A DNA stretch of 64,000 bases from Alphaproteobacteria bacterium (GCA_027485835.1 JAIXQG010000001.1:257902-321901); one strand, 5' to 3'. Shown: positions 45,671-54,668, counted from the first letter of the stretch. A program made the numbers and translations. The notes: a model not told the origin generated them from the sequence alone.

Positions 45671-47400
45671 CCGATTTAAACTACACACCTACTGAAGAAC
45701 AGCGCAAAGTTATTGAACATGCCGGTTCTGCATTTGTAACTGCATGCCCTGGTGCTGGAAAAACCCGAACGATGGTGGAGCGCGCCCGCATTATCCTGCA
45801 CGATGAAACTGACCCACGGGGAATAGCCTTCTTGTCATTTACAAATGCCGCAGTCGAAGAACTTGAGGCTCGCCTACGAGCCTTTGGAGTTTTACCGGTT
45901 CCGTTATTTCCAAGCTTCATTGGTACTTTTGACCGCTTTCTATGGCAATTCCTTATAGCTCCTTTTGGAATTCAAGGCTGTACGGTCGCACCTCGATTAA
46001 TTCCTGATAAAGGAGATTGGCAGGTTATTCCGTTTGATGGTGCTCAACCACTTAGCTTGAAATGTTTCGATAGAGTGACAGGAAAAGTCGATATTTTACT
46101 TGCCAAAGAAGAAGGCTATGACGTCACAAAACGGAATATCGCCACCCATGAGGCTCGGGCGCTAGCTATGATTAATAGCTCCCGAACCAAAGGACACGTT
46201 GATTTTGAGGATATCCGCCTAAACGTTAGGGCAAGGCTAGAGGATACTGCTTTTGCCGAGCGGATAGGTGCAGCTCTTGCTGGTCGTTTTCGTGAAATTT
46301 TTGTTGATGAAGCTCAGGATTGTAATCCAGCAGATCTAAAAATTGTTGAGTGGCTTCGCCAGTCCGGAATAACTGTAAAAGTGATCTGTGATCCATATCA
46401 ATCGATATATGAATTCCGTGGTGGAGTAACCAATCAATTAATGCAATTTGCCCAAAAATTTCCTGAAACAGACCGCTTACCCATGAGTGGCAATTTTCGC
46501 TCAACGCCGGCTATTTGTGGAGCTATCGTAGCTTTGAGGCCGCCAGCTGCCCGTGCTAATCCAGATCTTCCTTTGGGACGCCACAACATTGATGAAATCC
46601 CTGTGCATATTCTTGCCTACAGCGGAAAAGGAGTTTCTACGGCGATAGGCCAAGAATTCAAAAAAATAGCATTTACGGATCTTGGTATTCCTCTTCAAGA
46701 TGCACCTATACTTGCTGCAACTCGTGCCACCGCCGCAAAGGCAATTGGCCAGCCAGCATCAAAGCCAACGCAACATAAGACGCTCCTGTTGGCCGAAGCT
46801 GTGACAAATTACCATTTCTCCTTCGCCCTTGGAAATAGGCGGGAAGCTCTAGCTAGACTTCATTGTATAACTTTGTTGATTCAGGGGGATATCGCTAATT
46901 TGGGTGAATATCATACGTATTTCTCTATTCAAGGGCTTGAAGATGGCCGTTGGAGGCCAGGTATAATAGAGATCGCAAATGGTCTTCGCTTTGACCCATC
47001 AATGACCACAGCTCAATGGTTGCAGAATGCACGATCTTTGTTTGCACCTAGGCTTGCTGATGGATTCAATATCAACCAGCGTCTTAGATTCGATAGTAGT
47101 TTGAGTGATGTGTTGGTAGGAGCTCCTACCGATTTTCCCCCCGCCAAAACAATTCACTCGGTAAAGGGACTCGAGTTTCCTGCTGTATGTGTTGTGATGA
47201 CGAGCCAGACGGCAGGCAAAATCCTTGACCTCTTGGAAGGTAAAAACTCTCCAAACATAGAAGAAGATGCTCGCAAAGTTTACGTTGGGGCATCACGAGC
47301 GCAGCGTTTGCTTGTATTTGCCATCCCCAAAAGCCAAGCAAACCGCCTAGATACTCTTCTTACAAATTCAGGATGTACTACCATCCTTCATGATATCTAA
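45667..47400 (+). CDS. gajB: GajB, UvrD/Rep-like helicase of Gabija
   Basis: A 577-residue superfamily 1 helicase starting with GTG in the GTGA overlap with gajA. Motifs: Q-motif YTPTEEQRKVIEH, Walker A CPGAGKTRT (27-35), motif Ia FLSFTNAAVEELEAR, Walker B IFVDEAQDCNP, motif III-like GNFRSTPAIC, and VHSVKGLEF-like IHSVKGLEFPAVCVV with the late VYVGASRAQRLLVF. GajB senses DNA ends and activates GajA in the described system. Confidence 0.87.
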   Translation: MTDLNYTPTEEQRKVIEHAGSAFVTACPGAGKTRTMVERARIILHDETDPRGIAFLSFTNAAVEELEARLRAFGVLPVPLFPSFIGTFDRFLWQFLIAPFGIQGCTVAPRLIPDKGDWQVIPFDGAQPLSLKCFDRVTGKVDILLAKEEGYDVTKRNIATHEARALAMINSSRTKGHVDFEDIRLNVRARLEDTAFAERIGAALAGRFREIFVDEAQDCNPADLKIVEWLRQSGITVKVICDPYQSIYEFRGGVTNQLMQFAQKFPETDRLPMSGNFRSTPAICGAIVALRPPAARANPDLPLGRHNIDEIPVHILAYSGKGVSTAIGQEFKKIAFTDLGIPLQDAPILAATRATAAKAIGQPASKPTQHKTLLLAEAVTNYHFSFALGNRREALARLHCITLLIQGDIANLGEYHTYFSIQGLEDGRWRPGIIEIANGLRFDPSMTTAQWLQNARSLFAPRLADGFNINQRLRFDSSLSDVLVGAPTDFPPAKTIHSVKGLEFPAVCVVMTSQTAGKILDLLEGKNSPNIEEDARKVYVGASRAQRLLVFAIPKSQANRLDTLLTNSGCTTILHDI

Positions 47401-47417
47401 TAACTGAATTAACCGAT

Positions 47418-48032
47418 ATGAACATACCAGCATATATGAGTTTTGGAGGTGCACACCTTTTTGAAGAAAAGTGGGGCCTAAATTTACAGACAGGGCAAAA
47501 GGTTGCTTCTATCATAGCTTTCTCAGGAGCAATTGAATACTATCTTGAACGTGCTATTTGGAAGCTTCAAGGATTAGATCCTAAGGGGCGTCGTCCTTTT
47601 ACAGATGCTGAGCCTATAACTAAAATGATCGATATTTTATTTGAAACTATATCGTTATTACCATCTAAAGATTTGAAGATAATGCTCGAAACATGGTGTT
47701 CTGCATGTAAGAGTGGTTTCATTATTAGAAATAATATTGCACATGGCGTACCAATGAAAATTGGTAATACTCTTATTTTCTGTCGAAATCCTAGATGGCA
47801 TGGAGAACAACGCAAAAGAGAATTTGGAGATTTTTGGGCTGATGAGCACACCTTGAGTATGGTCTGTGAGGCCTTTGCAGTTTTACTGCGTGTAATTGCA
47901 GAAGTAGAGAAAAACGGGCAGTCAGAAAAAATTACCGAGCAACCTATCGTGATGATGGCTCTTAAAGAAGCGAACTCTATGCTGGGAGAGTTCGCTAGCC
48001 AAAGTTACAATCCAGGTTTCGAAAAGTACTAA
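47418..48032 (+). CDS. HEPN-domain protein downstream of Gabija
   Basis: A 204-residue helical protein. It carries RNNIAH (R104-H109) inside the sequence GFIIRNNIAHGVP, the Rx4H motif that forms the HEPN ribonuclease site, with the usual Asn after Arg. It begins 17 nt after gajB, on the same strand and with similar composition, so it may be a third member of the Gabija operon. The substrate is unproven; HEPN proteins often cut tRNA or mRNA in abortive infection. Confidence 0.65.
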   Translation: MNIPAYMSFGGAHLFEEKWGLNLQTGQKVASIIAFSGAIEYYLERAIWKLQGLDPKGRRPFTDAEPITKMIDILFETISLLPSKDLKIMLETWCSACKSGFIIRNNIAHGVPMKIGNTLIFCRNPRWHGEQRKREFGDFWADEHTLSMVCEAFAVLLRVIAEVEKNGQSEKITEQPIVMMALKEANSMLGEFASQSYNPGFEKY

Positions 48033-48061
48033 ATCTTTTTTTATACTTTGGTTTCTAGCCA

Positions 48062-49321
48062 CTAGTGAATAGCCAATAATACATCTTCCCACCGTGTCGT
48101 ATAATCTGGTGAACGCTGCTCTGACCTCATCGTCCACTTAGGCTGAATCCCGCAGGTTGCTGCCTGGATAGTCCTTTGGCCAAAGCGCTTGTTGAGAGTA
48201 TCGAGAGTGGCCATCAGCTTTTGGGTGGCGGGGGTATCTTCGGGGCTAAAGAGTTCGCTTTGATAGGCGGAGTCTTCGATTAGCTCATTCAGCCAGACGC
48301 CGGCCTTTTTATAGGCAAAGCCATCCTTGTAAATAACGCGTAGGGCTTTCAGGGCATGCTGGATAAGGAGATTAGTGTCGCACGTAGCGTGCGGAAGAGC
48401 GACCATATGACTGTTGGCGTATTGCGGCAGTTGCGGCTTGTGCTTGTTGGTTTTGATATAGACCAGAACTGCATGACAACGCAGATTGCGCTCGCGCATC
48501 TTCACGCAAGCTCGGCTTGTGTAGGTGGCCACAGCCTCTTCAAGCTCCAGAAGCTCGGTTACAGGCCGCCCAAAGGATCGCGTCGCCTGAATGGTCGGGT
48601 ATTTGGCCAAACCTTCTTCCAGACTGAAACAGGACGTCCCCTGTATCTCTAGTACCAGCCTCTCCATGTGCACGTTGAATTTGCGGCGCATTAAGGCCGG
48701 ATCGCTGCGGGATAAGTCCAGCGCCGTTTGGATACCCATCTTCTCCAAACTACTTTGTAAATTATGGCCAATGCCCCAAAGATCACCTACTGCCATTTCT
48801 CCTAGAATGGCTTCGCGGTTACCCGCATGCATGGCAAACACACCGTTCGTCTCAGGATGTTTCTTGGCATATTGGTTGGCAGCTTTGGCCAGAGTCTTAG
48901 TGGGAGCAATGCCAATGCTTACCGGCAGGCCGGTATATTGCTTCACACGCTGGCGCAGTTCCCGCATTTGGGCTTCAAGAGTAGCTAGGGAAGCGTCCCC
49001 CAACTCCAGAAAGGCTTCGTCGATACTATACGGATGCAATGACTTAGCGCCTTCGGCTAGTACTTTCATCATCCGGCTGCTCATGTCGCCATACAGGCGG
49101 AAATTGGAGGAGAAGATTTTGACGCCTTCTTTAGCGCATAGATCTTTCACTTTGAAATACGGCACGCCCATGGCAATGCCTAACGCCTTCACCTCGGCGC
49201 TGCGGGCAATCACGCAGCCGTCGTTATTGGACAGCACGAGAGTGGGCTTACCATCATACTTCGGCTGGAAAACCCGTTCGCAGCTCACAAAGAAGTTATT
49301 CCCATCGGCCAGCGCAAACAT
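48062..49321 (-). CDS. umuC: UmuC-type Y-family DNA polymerase
   Basis: ATG 49321 (MFALADGNNFFVSCERVF) is preferred, with AAGGTG before it; the frame opens earlier. The 419-residue protein has the catalytic ALADGNNFF, the SNNDGCVIARS motif and YSIDEAFLEL with the two acidic metal ligands, then a helix-hairpin-helix (GDLWGIGHNLQSSLEKMGI) and a little-finger domain. It should be the translesion polymerase of Pol V. It lies 2 nt after umuD in the same operon. Confidence 0.93.
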   Translation of the reverse strand: MFALADGNNFFVSCERVFQPKYDGKPTLVLSNNDGCVIARSAEVKALGIAMGVPYFKVKDLCAKEGVKIFSSNFRLYGDMSSRMMKVLAEGAKSLHPYSIDEAFLELGDASLATLEAQMRELRQRVKQYTGLPVSIGIAPTKTLAKAANQYAKKHPETNGVFAMHAGNREAILGEMAVGDLWGIGHNLQSSLEKMGIQTALDLSRSDPALMRRKFNVHMERLVLEIQGTSCFSLEEGLAKYPTIQATRSFGRPVTELLELEEAVATYTSRACVKMRERNLRCHAVLVYIKTNKHKPQLPQYANSHMVALPHATCDTNLLIQHALKALRVIYKDGFAYKKAGVWLNELIEDSAYQSELFSPEDTPATQKLMATLDTLNKRFGQRTIQAATCGIQPKWTMRSEQRSPDYTTRWEDVLLAIH

Positions 49322-49323
49322 CG

Positions 49324-49689
49324 TTACACCTTGCGGATGACCGAAGTCACCACGCCCCAAATCTCTAGCGGCGCCTTTTTAAGGCTAGCAAAGCGTTTCA
49401 GCGTAATCTCGCCCATTTCGGTGACCGCCAGCACTAGCTGATGGGCGGACGGCGTGAGGCTGCGGTCCACCACCAGATAATCCCCCTCATAAATGCCCTC
49501 CTGAACCATGGCCTGCCCCTGAACGCGGGCAAAGAAGGTGGCGGCGGGGTGTGAGATGAGAAAGTCGTTCAAATCCAGCCCGCGCTCCACATAGTCATCG
49601 GCGGGACTGGGGAAGCCCGCGCGTACGCTTGAGCCATATAGGATATGCGTGCCGACCGGAAGCGGTGAATCCTTGTGTAACGTGATCAT
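49324..49689 (-). CDS. umuD: UmuD-like S24 protein lacking the catalytic serine
   Basis: A 121-residue protein. The cleavage site RAGFPSPADDYVE (A24-G25) matches UmuD (Cys24-Gly25 in E. coli), and the catalytic Lys is present in GEITLKRF (K98). The nucleophile position reads GQAM, with alanine at residue 60 (codon at 49510-49512) where E. coli has Ser60 in GDSM. Self-cleavage in the usual way should be impossible. The protein could still partner UmuC or be cut in trans. Confidence 0.88.
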   Translation of the reverse strand: MITLHKDSPLPVGTHILYGSSVRAGFPSPADDYVERGLDLNDFLISHPAATFFARVQGQAMVQEGIYEGDYLVVDRSLTPSAHQLVLAVTEMGEITLKRFASLKKAPLEIWGVVTSVIRKV

Positions 49690-49704
49690 GATGTCCTCCC
49701 TGAA

Positions 49705-49726
49705 TTGATATTTGTTCTAATATCAA
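49705..49726 (-). promoter_or_regulatory. Palindromic operator upstream of umuDC
   Basis: TTGATATT-N6-AATATCAA, with perfect 8-bp arms around TGTTCT, about 16 nt before the umuD ATG. A damage-responsive repressor may bind here. It is not the standard alphaproteobacterial GTTC-N7-GTTC box. Confidence 0.5.
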
Positions 49727-49864
49727 AACAAGGTCAAGGGCCGTTCTCATAAATCTGCAAAACCGCTTCTTTAACAGCACGTTAAGAAAGTGGCAGAAAG
49801 GACTTCACTTCCCAGCCGAACAGAGCAATCGTCCGTTCAACATCAACCAGTTGGAGGACATTCT

Positions 49865-51124
49865 ATGGAAAACTCGCACTACCCGATGGGCTATGCGCCA
49901 TACCCCGCGCAACAGCCGCAGATGCAACCGGCTCAGCCTATGCAGCCGATGCCCGCGCACATGGGCTACATGCCACACATGCCGGGGTATCCGCCCGGTT
50001 ACCCGCCGATGTACCCGATGTATCCGCAGCCGATGATGCCACCCCAGCAGCAGATGCCGATGATTCCTTTGGAAAGCGCCATTCAGGACTTCGCCCGGTA
50101 TAAGGAATCCAAAGGGCGCGACAAGAAGACGATTACCGATGTGGAGCTTTCGCTGCGGATGCTGCCGTTCGTGCGGCCGGATATTCAGTACGTGCATCAG
50201 ATCACCAAGCGGCTGATTCTGGAATACGAGGCGCTGGTTACCGAGCTGCCGGTGAACTACCGCAAGAACCATAAGCTGCGCAATCTCAACTTTCAGGCCT
50301 TGAAGGCGGCAAGCGCTGGAATGTCGAGGATATCGCCAGCCTCAGTCGATAAGTACGTGGTCACCCTGCGCTCGTTCATACACTGGTGTCAGGATACCGA
50401 CCGGATGCCGAACTGGAAGCTCCCCAAATTCGAGGCGCTGGATAAGCGCAACAGTAAGGATAAGCGCCACCCGTTTACCAAGGAAGAGCTGAAGAAATTA
50501 TTCGCCAGCCCGATGTTCAACGGCCACCAGCCGGACCGCGACGTGCAGCTGTGGCGGCATAAGCCGGGCAAGTTGCTCATTAAGGACCACCACTACTGGA
50601 TGCCTTGGATTGCGCTGTATTCCGGCATGCGCATGCGCGAGATCATCCAGCTGGAGATCAAGGATATCCGTCGCGAGGGCAATGTGACGTATATGGACGT
50701 GAACACCGACGGCGAGGGCAAGTCACTCAAGAATCACGCCAGCAAGCGACAGGTGCCCATTCATCCCAAGTTGGTGGAGTTGGGTTTTTTGGATTACGTC
50801 GAATCAATTCGCCGTCAAAGTTACAAACTGGTTTTTCCCATGGCTAAACCCACAGCGGACGGTCTGCCCTCCAACCTCTACACCAAGCACTTCAGCCGCT
50901 ACTTAAGTGCGATAGGTGTTAAGCACCCAAAGCTATCCTTCCACTCCTTCCGTCACACGTTCATCGACCAGGCGGCACGGCAGGCCCGGCTGCCGGATCA
51001 TATGATCAAGGCGCTGGTAGGGCATGCCGACCAGACGATTACGTTCGGGACGTATGGCGGGCGGATTTCGATTGAAGAGTTGGCGGAGGCGCAAACGATT
51101 ATATCTTTTACATTAATTAACTAA
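49865..51124 (+). CDS. Tyrosine recombinase with Met/Pro-rich N-terminal head
   Basis: The RBS GGAGGA selects ATG 49865 over ATG 49790. The roughly 419-residue protein has a disordered first 65 residues built almost only from Met, Pro, Tyr and Gln, then a core-binding SAM-like domain and a catalytic domain. Catalytic residues: Arg in GMRMREI (about 256), a Lys in KNHASKRQVPIH, HxxR in HSFRHTF (H360, R363), the late His in GHAD and the nucleophile in TFGTYGG (Y397). It probably integrates a mobile element; the C-terminus ends soon after the Tyr. Confidence 0.85.
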   Translation: MENSHYPMGYAPYPAQQPQMQPAQPMQPMPAHMGYMPHMPGYPPGYPPMYPMYPQPMMPPQQQMPMIPLESAIQDFARYKESKGRDKKTITDVELSLRMLPFVRPDIQYVHQITKRLILEYEALVTELPVNYRKNHKLRNLNFQALKAASAGMSRISPASVDKYVVTLRSFIHWCQDTDRMPNWKLPKFEALDKRNSKDKRHPFTKEELKKLFASPMFNGHQPDRDVQLWRHKPGKLLIKDHHYWMPWIALYSGMRMREIIQLEIKDIRREGNVTYMDVNTDGEGKSLKNHASKRQVPIHPKLVELGFLDYVESIRRQSYKLVFPMAKPTADGLPSNLYTKHFSRYLSAIGVKHPKLSFHSFRHTFIDQAARQARLPDHMIKALVGHADQTITFGTYGGRISIEELAEAQTIISFTLIN

Positions 51125-51157
51125 TGACATTGTAGTTAACTTTTTTATAATCAAGAG

Positions 51158-52912
51158 ATGATTCCTCCCTCAAACTCTTGGCCAAACACTCCACTTGGAA
51201 CTGGGCTATTATTATTTGCCCAAACGATGAGAGAATTGTTAGATGAACAGTCATTTGAAAGCTTTCGGGCATATTCACTCGATACACCATCTCGCTTAGA
51301 TGAAGCTATTCAGGTTCTAGAAGATATCAAATCAGTTAAGCTTCCTAAGAAAGCATTTGAGCCAATTTTATCGGAGCTGATTTGGTCATTCGAGAGTGAT
51401 CCCCTTTTAGGCGATTCATTAAAAAGTGAAATCTCATTTTTGAAAGATCAATTAAATCTTGATAAATTCTTGCCGGAAGAAGTTCAAACTAAAATAGAAA
51501 TCTTTAAGCGTAATTATTGTGCCAACTACAAAGAAAAACTAGAAAATGCAATGATTTCAATCATTGCAAATGAAAGAAGAAGAAATTCTTTACGAGAACT
51601 AACATCGCTTTACTGCACTCATATATTAAATTTAGGCTATTCAAGGAGATTTGTTTTTGAAAATGTAGTTAAACATTTCTTTGAGCGAGATATTTTGCGT
51701 TCTAGAACTTCACTATTAGTATCATTTTTTGATAAATTTTCTGGCATTAAGAAAAAATTAAATATTTATTTTTTAGTGAATAAAGATTATGGCTCATACC
51801 TCTCAAAATTAGGCCATAGAGTTTATACTGACGCGGCTCATACGCCTACCCACATACAAAATGCATTCGGTCATGTTCTGAACTTTGCTACATTGTCGGC
51901 ATGGCTATTTAAAGGAGAGGCATTAGATGTTTATCAAGCCATTATAAAAGCGAAAGAACAGCTAACATCAGTTCGGTCTATAACAGTGCTAGACCCTACA
52001 GGGCTCTCTTGTTCCTGGGAAAATATTGTTTATTCAACATCATTTAATACTTCCAATGGACATTTAATTGAAATCACAGAAGTTCGTACACATCAGACTG
52101 TTCCTAATCCAAGATTACTAAAAAGGCTTGAGCAATACTCTACAAAGATCCATTCGAATTTTGATGGAGCTTCTTTAGAGCGAATTTTAAGTTCAACTAA
52201 TACAGTCTCACTGGCTTTAGATTCTTCGTATGTAGAAAACAAACTTATTTCACTTTGGTCATCATTTGAGATTCTCTTAAGTAATCCTCCACCTGATACC
52301 GCTAGAATTGTTCACTACACTCGTTTAATTACTCCCTGCATATGCAAGAGATATGTACGTTTACATATTATCCATATTTATGAAAACCTTCTAAAAATAT
52401 ACAAGCGAAGATTTGTGAATATTGTTAACAAAGAAACATATGTAACCGAAAATAACCCACATTTGAAATTTGCAGCTATTTTACTAATAGAAGACAATAA
52501 AGATCTAAGAGATGAATTATGTGCACTGTGCAGCAATAACCCATTAGCGCTACAGAGAATGCACCATGTACATACGAATTATTCCAACCTAACTAAGGCT
52601 TTAAAAAATATCATTTCTCACGAAAACAGAGTTAACTGGCAACTCCATAGAATATACAGGGCACGAAACAATATAGTTCATGCAGGCCGAGTTCCTACAT
52701 ATCTCGATTCTATTATTCGAAATGCGTTTGAATACTATAAATCTTCTTTAGTAGCCATTGTGAAGTGTTCTGAAAAGAACTCGATCTTATCAAATATTGA
52801 CAGCGTAGTAATTGAAAACTCATTAGATTATCTCCAGAAAAAACGTCAAATCGAAATGGTTAATGATAAGTCCAAAATAGATGTTACCAGTTTAAGGTTA
52901 ATTTACGATTAA
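51158..52912 (+). CDS. Large HEPN (Apea-like) protein
   Basis: A 584-residue, markedly AT-rich gene, helical throughout. Near the C-terminus ARNNIVHAG contains the Rx4H HEPN motif (R503-H508), in the form seen in Apea-like HEPN proteins. The N-terminal 480 residues are not recognised. It follows the integrase by 33 nt and precedes a small membrane protein (convergent overlap of 4 nt at the stop). The AT content is far from that of neighbours and suggests separate acquisition. A defence function is inferred. Confidence 0.65.
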   Translation: MIPPSNSWPNTPLGTGLLLFAQTMRELLDEQSFESFRAYSLDTPSRLDEAIQVLEDIKSVKLPKKAFEPILSELIWSFESDPLLGDSLKSEISFLKDQLNLDKFLPEEVQTKIEIFKRNYCANYKEKLENAMISIIANERRRNSLRELTSLYCTHILNLGYSRRFVFENVVKHFFERDILRSRTSLLVSFFDKFSGIKKKLNIYFLVNKDYGSYLSKLGHRVYTDAAHTPTHIQNAFGHVLNFATLSAWLFKGEALDVYQAIIKAKEQLTSVRSITVLDPTGLSCSWENIVYSTSFNTSNGHLIEITEVRTHQTVPNPRLLKRLEQYSTKIHSNFDGASLERILSSTNTVSLALDSSYVENKLISLWSSFEILLSNPPPDTARIVHYTRLITPCICKRYVRLHIIHIYENLLKIYKRRFVNIVNKETYVTENNPHLKFAAILLIEDNKDLRDELCALCSNNPLALQRMHHVHTNYSNLTKALKNIISHENRVNWQLHRIYRARNNIVHAGRVPTYLDSIIRNAFEYYKSSLVAIVKCSEKNSILSNIDSVVIENSLDYLQKKRQIEMVNDKSKIDVTSLRLIYD

Positions 52913-53034
52913 CCCCAAATCATCCATCCAACTCCTATCCCCAGTAAAACCCCATATAGGGTAAAAGCGGCATAGACGATGATGTACGCGCTGCGGGTAT
53001 CATCAGGTTGGGGGTGGTTTGGCACGTTGGTCAT
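52909..53034 (-). CDS. Small single-span membrane protein, 41 residues
   Basis: GAAGGAGACC precedes the ATG at a suitable distance. The product has a polar head (TNVPNHPQPDDTRS) and one long membrane segment (YIIVYAAFTLYGVLLGIGVG), ending in Trp-Gly. Its stop codon overlaps that of the HEPN gene in the opposite direction. Family not recognised; holin- or toxin-like sizes fit but nothing proves it. Confidence 0.5.
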   Translation of the reverse strand: MTNVPNHPQPDDTRSAYIIVYAAFTLYGVLLGIGVGWMIWG

Positions 53035-53061
53035 GGCTCGGTCTCCTTCGGTTTATACAAA

Positions 53062-53085
53062 GGCCTCTCTGGTGAAAGAGAGGCC
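53062..53085 (-). terminator. Hairpin terminator-like element
   Basis: GGCCTCTCT / AGAGAGGCC with a 6-nt loop; read on the minus strand it is followed by TTTGT. It would end a minus-strand transcript that starts near 53.5 kb. Confidence 0.5.
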
Positions 53086-53379
53086 GGGTGTAGTAACCGC
53101 TATAGAACGGCGCGATGCCTTTGGGCTTGCGCCTTGGACCAACATCGCCACCCGGCCATAGGTATGCCGAGAGACGCGTCTTATACGCGAATAGCACCTG
53201 TCTTGGCGGTGCCGGCCATCTATAGGGGGTTACTAGGCCCCAGAGCAATGACGCTCCGAACGCACTATAAGGCAAGTCCTTTCTGCCTCAAACCCTTAAA
53301 TTGCAGATTTTCTCCCAGAATGACTTGATACAAACTGGCACGCATGGTTGTATGCGGATGCGCCTGGGAAACCAAGCGT
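53086..53379. other. Structured intergenic stretch, minus-strand leader
   Basis: About 290 nt between the C4-like element and its terminator. Overlapping short ORFs in several frames read like translations of a conserved RNA, not like proteins. I leave it as leader of an icd/ant-type transcript. Confidence 0.3.
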
Positions 53380-53545
53380 GGGGCGTTAGAACCCCTTCCT
53401 GAACGGCGGCGAGCACCCGTCGAAACATAAAGTGCTGCCTTCCAACCCTGCGGTTGGGGAGGCAGCGGAATAGAATAGCGCAAGCAAATACGCTGCGCCG
53501 TTTCAGGACGGTTCTAAACTCCCCGACCACCTTTTATGGGTGGTC
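53380..53545 (-). ncRNA. Candidate C4-like antisense RNA with target
   Basis: On the minus strand a segment (53497-53524) and a later one (53380-53407) are near-perfect complements of each other (core TTAGAACC / GGTTCTAA and CCTGAA / TTCAGG, CGGC / GCCG). Between them is a 13-bp stem (53435-53465) and before them a hairpin (53525-53545). This layout recalls P1/P4 C4 RNAs, which block translation of a downstream phage gene. Small minus-strand ORFs overlap it, but none has convincing signals. Confidence 0.4.
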
Positions 53546-53566
53546 GCTTTATTAGGGAGAGGCGAC

Positions 53567-54508
53567 ATGGACCATATTACCGCAACCAAGGCCCGCTACA
53601 TTAAGCTGGGGGAAAAGGGACAGTGGGAAGAGCTCTGCCTGAATGACGGTACCCTGCGACTCCGATTTTTAGATATACCCCACGACTTGGGCATGAAAGG
53701 CGATAAATCTGGGATTGTGAATGTGTATCGCAGTAAAGGACGGGACGCTGGTGCTGCGGCTAACTTGGCCGGACAGATTCTAAGTTTTTACGATGCCGAT
53801 CCGACGACGCTTTGGATCACATTTGCCGATGGATACCTCTGGTGGACATTTGCAGAGCCGGAAGTGATCTATCTTGGAAACGACCCAACCCATGCCGATA
53901 AAATCGGAAGCCGTTACCGTCGTACCATCGGTGGCTGGCGAAATACGACTCTAGCGGGCAAAGAACTGCGCATTGAAGAGCTAAGCGGGCAGCTGACGCA
54001 GACGGCTGGCTACCGTATGACGATTTGTAACATTCGTCCGGAGGTGACTGAATATTTGCTGCGGATTATTAATGAAGAATCTAGCGTGTCACAAATTCTT
54101 GCCCAGAAAGCCAGAGCCGAGGCTCTTAAAGCAATGGAAGGCATGATCAAGAGTCTTCAGCCCGGAGATTTTGAATTGTTTGTTGAACTTGTGTTTACTC
54201 GATTAGGTTGGCAGCGTACCGGAAGTCTTGGCAGGACTCAGAAAACCGTCGATATGAATCTGTACCTTCCAGCCAGCGACGAGAATGCCTTCGTGCAGGT
54301 GAAGAGCCGAACGACACAGGCCGAATTGCAGACCTATATCGATGCGTTCGCGCGGCGGGGTGAAAATCGTATGTTCTTCGCCTATCACACAAGTAAGACC
54401 CCGCTGGTAAGTGAAGATGAGCGCGTGCAGATTCTAGATGGGACCCGATTGGCTGGTATGGCCTGGCGCGCAGGCCTGTTTGACTGGCTGATGCAGATGG
54501 CAAAATAG
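53567..54508 (+). CDS. Mrr-like PD-(D/E)XK restriction nuclease with N-terminal sensor
   Basis: The RBS GGGAGAGG selects ATG 53567. The 313-residue product has an unrecognised N-terminal half (DIPHDLGMKGDKSGIVNVYR, WWTFAEPEVIYLG), which may read DNA modification. The C-terminal half is an Mrr-like nuclease: FELFVELVFTRLGWQ, then Asp229 in TVDMNLYL and Gln244-x-Lys246 in FVQVKSRT, the (D-QxK) catalytic set. It stands alone between the C4-like region and the phage-type methylase; a type IV restriction role is inferred. Confidence 0.6.
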   Translation: MDHITATKARYIKLGEKGQWEELCLNDGTLRLRFLDIPHDLGMKGDKSGIVNVYRSKGRDAGAAANLAGQILSFYDADPTTLWITFADGYLWWTFAEPEVIYLGNDPTHADKIGSRYRRTIGGWRNTTLAGKELRIEELSGQLTQTAGYRMTICNIRPEVTEYLLRIINEESSVSQILAQKARAEALKAMEGMIKSLQPGDFELFVELVFTRLGWQRTGSLGRTQKTVDMNLYLPASDENAFVQVKSRTTQAELQTYIDAFARRGENRMFFAYHTSKTPLVSEDERVQILDGTRLAGMAWRAGLFDWLMQMAK

Positions 54509-54668
54509 CCAAAATCACCCCAAAAAGCCCGAAAAATGCAGTGCAAAATGCGTTTATAAGCTATTGATATATAATAAAACGACTAGCCATTTAGACGATT
54601 CAACAAAATATTTGTTGCCAAACACTTTTCTGAAATAACAATAGGTATTGGCTGCTTTTTCGGCCCGG

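Noticed and set aside
49705..49726. Standard alphaproteobacterial LexA box (GTTC-N7-GTTC)
   Set aside because: The site is a palindrome with a single GTTC word; the direct-repeat spacing is not met, so only a generic operator is claimed.
53003..53530. Three overlapping minus-strand ORFs as proteins
   Set aside because: No RBS and no domain; they overlap strong RNA secondary structure, so I treat the region as a structured leader.
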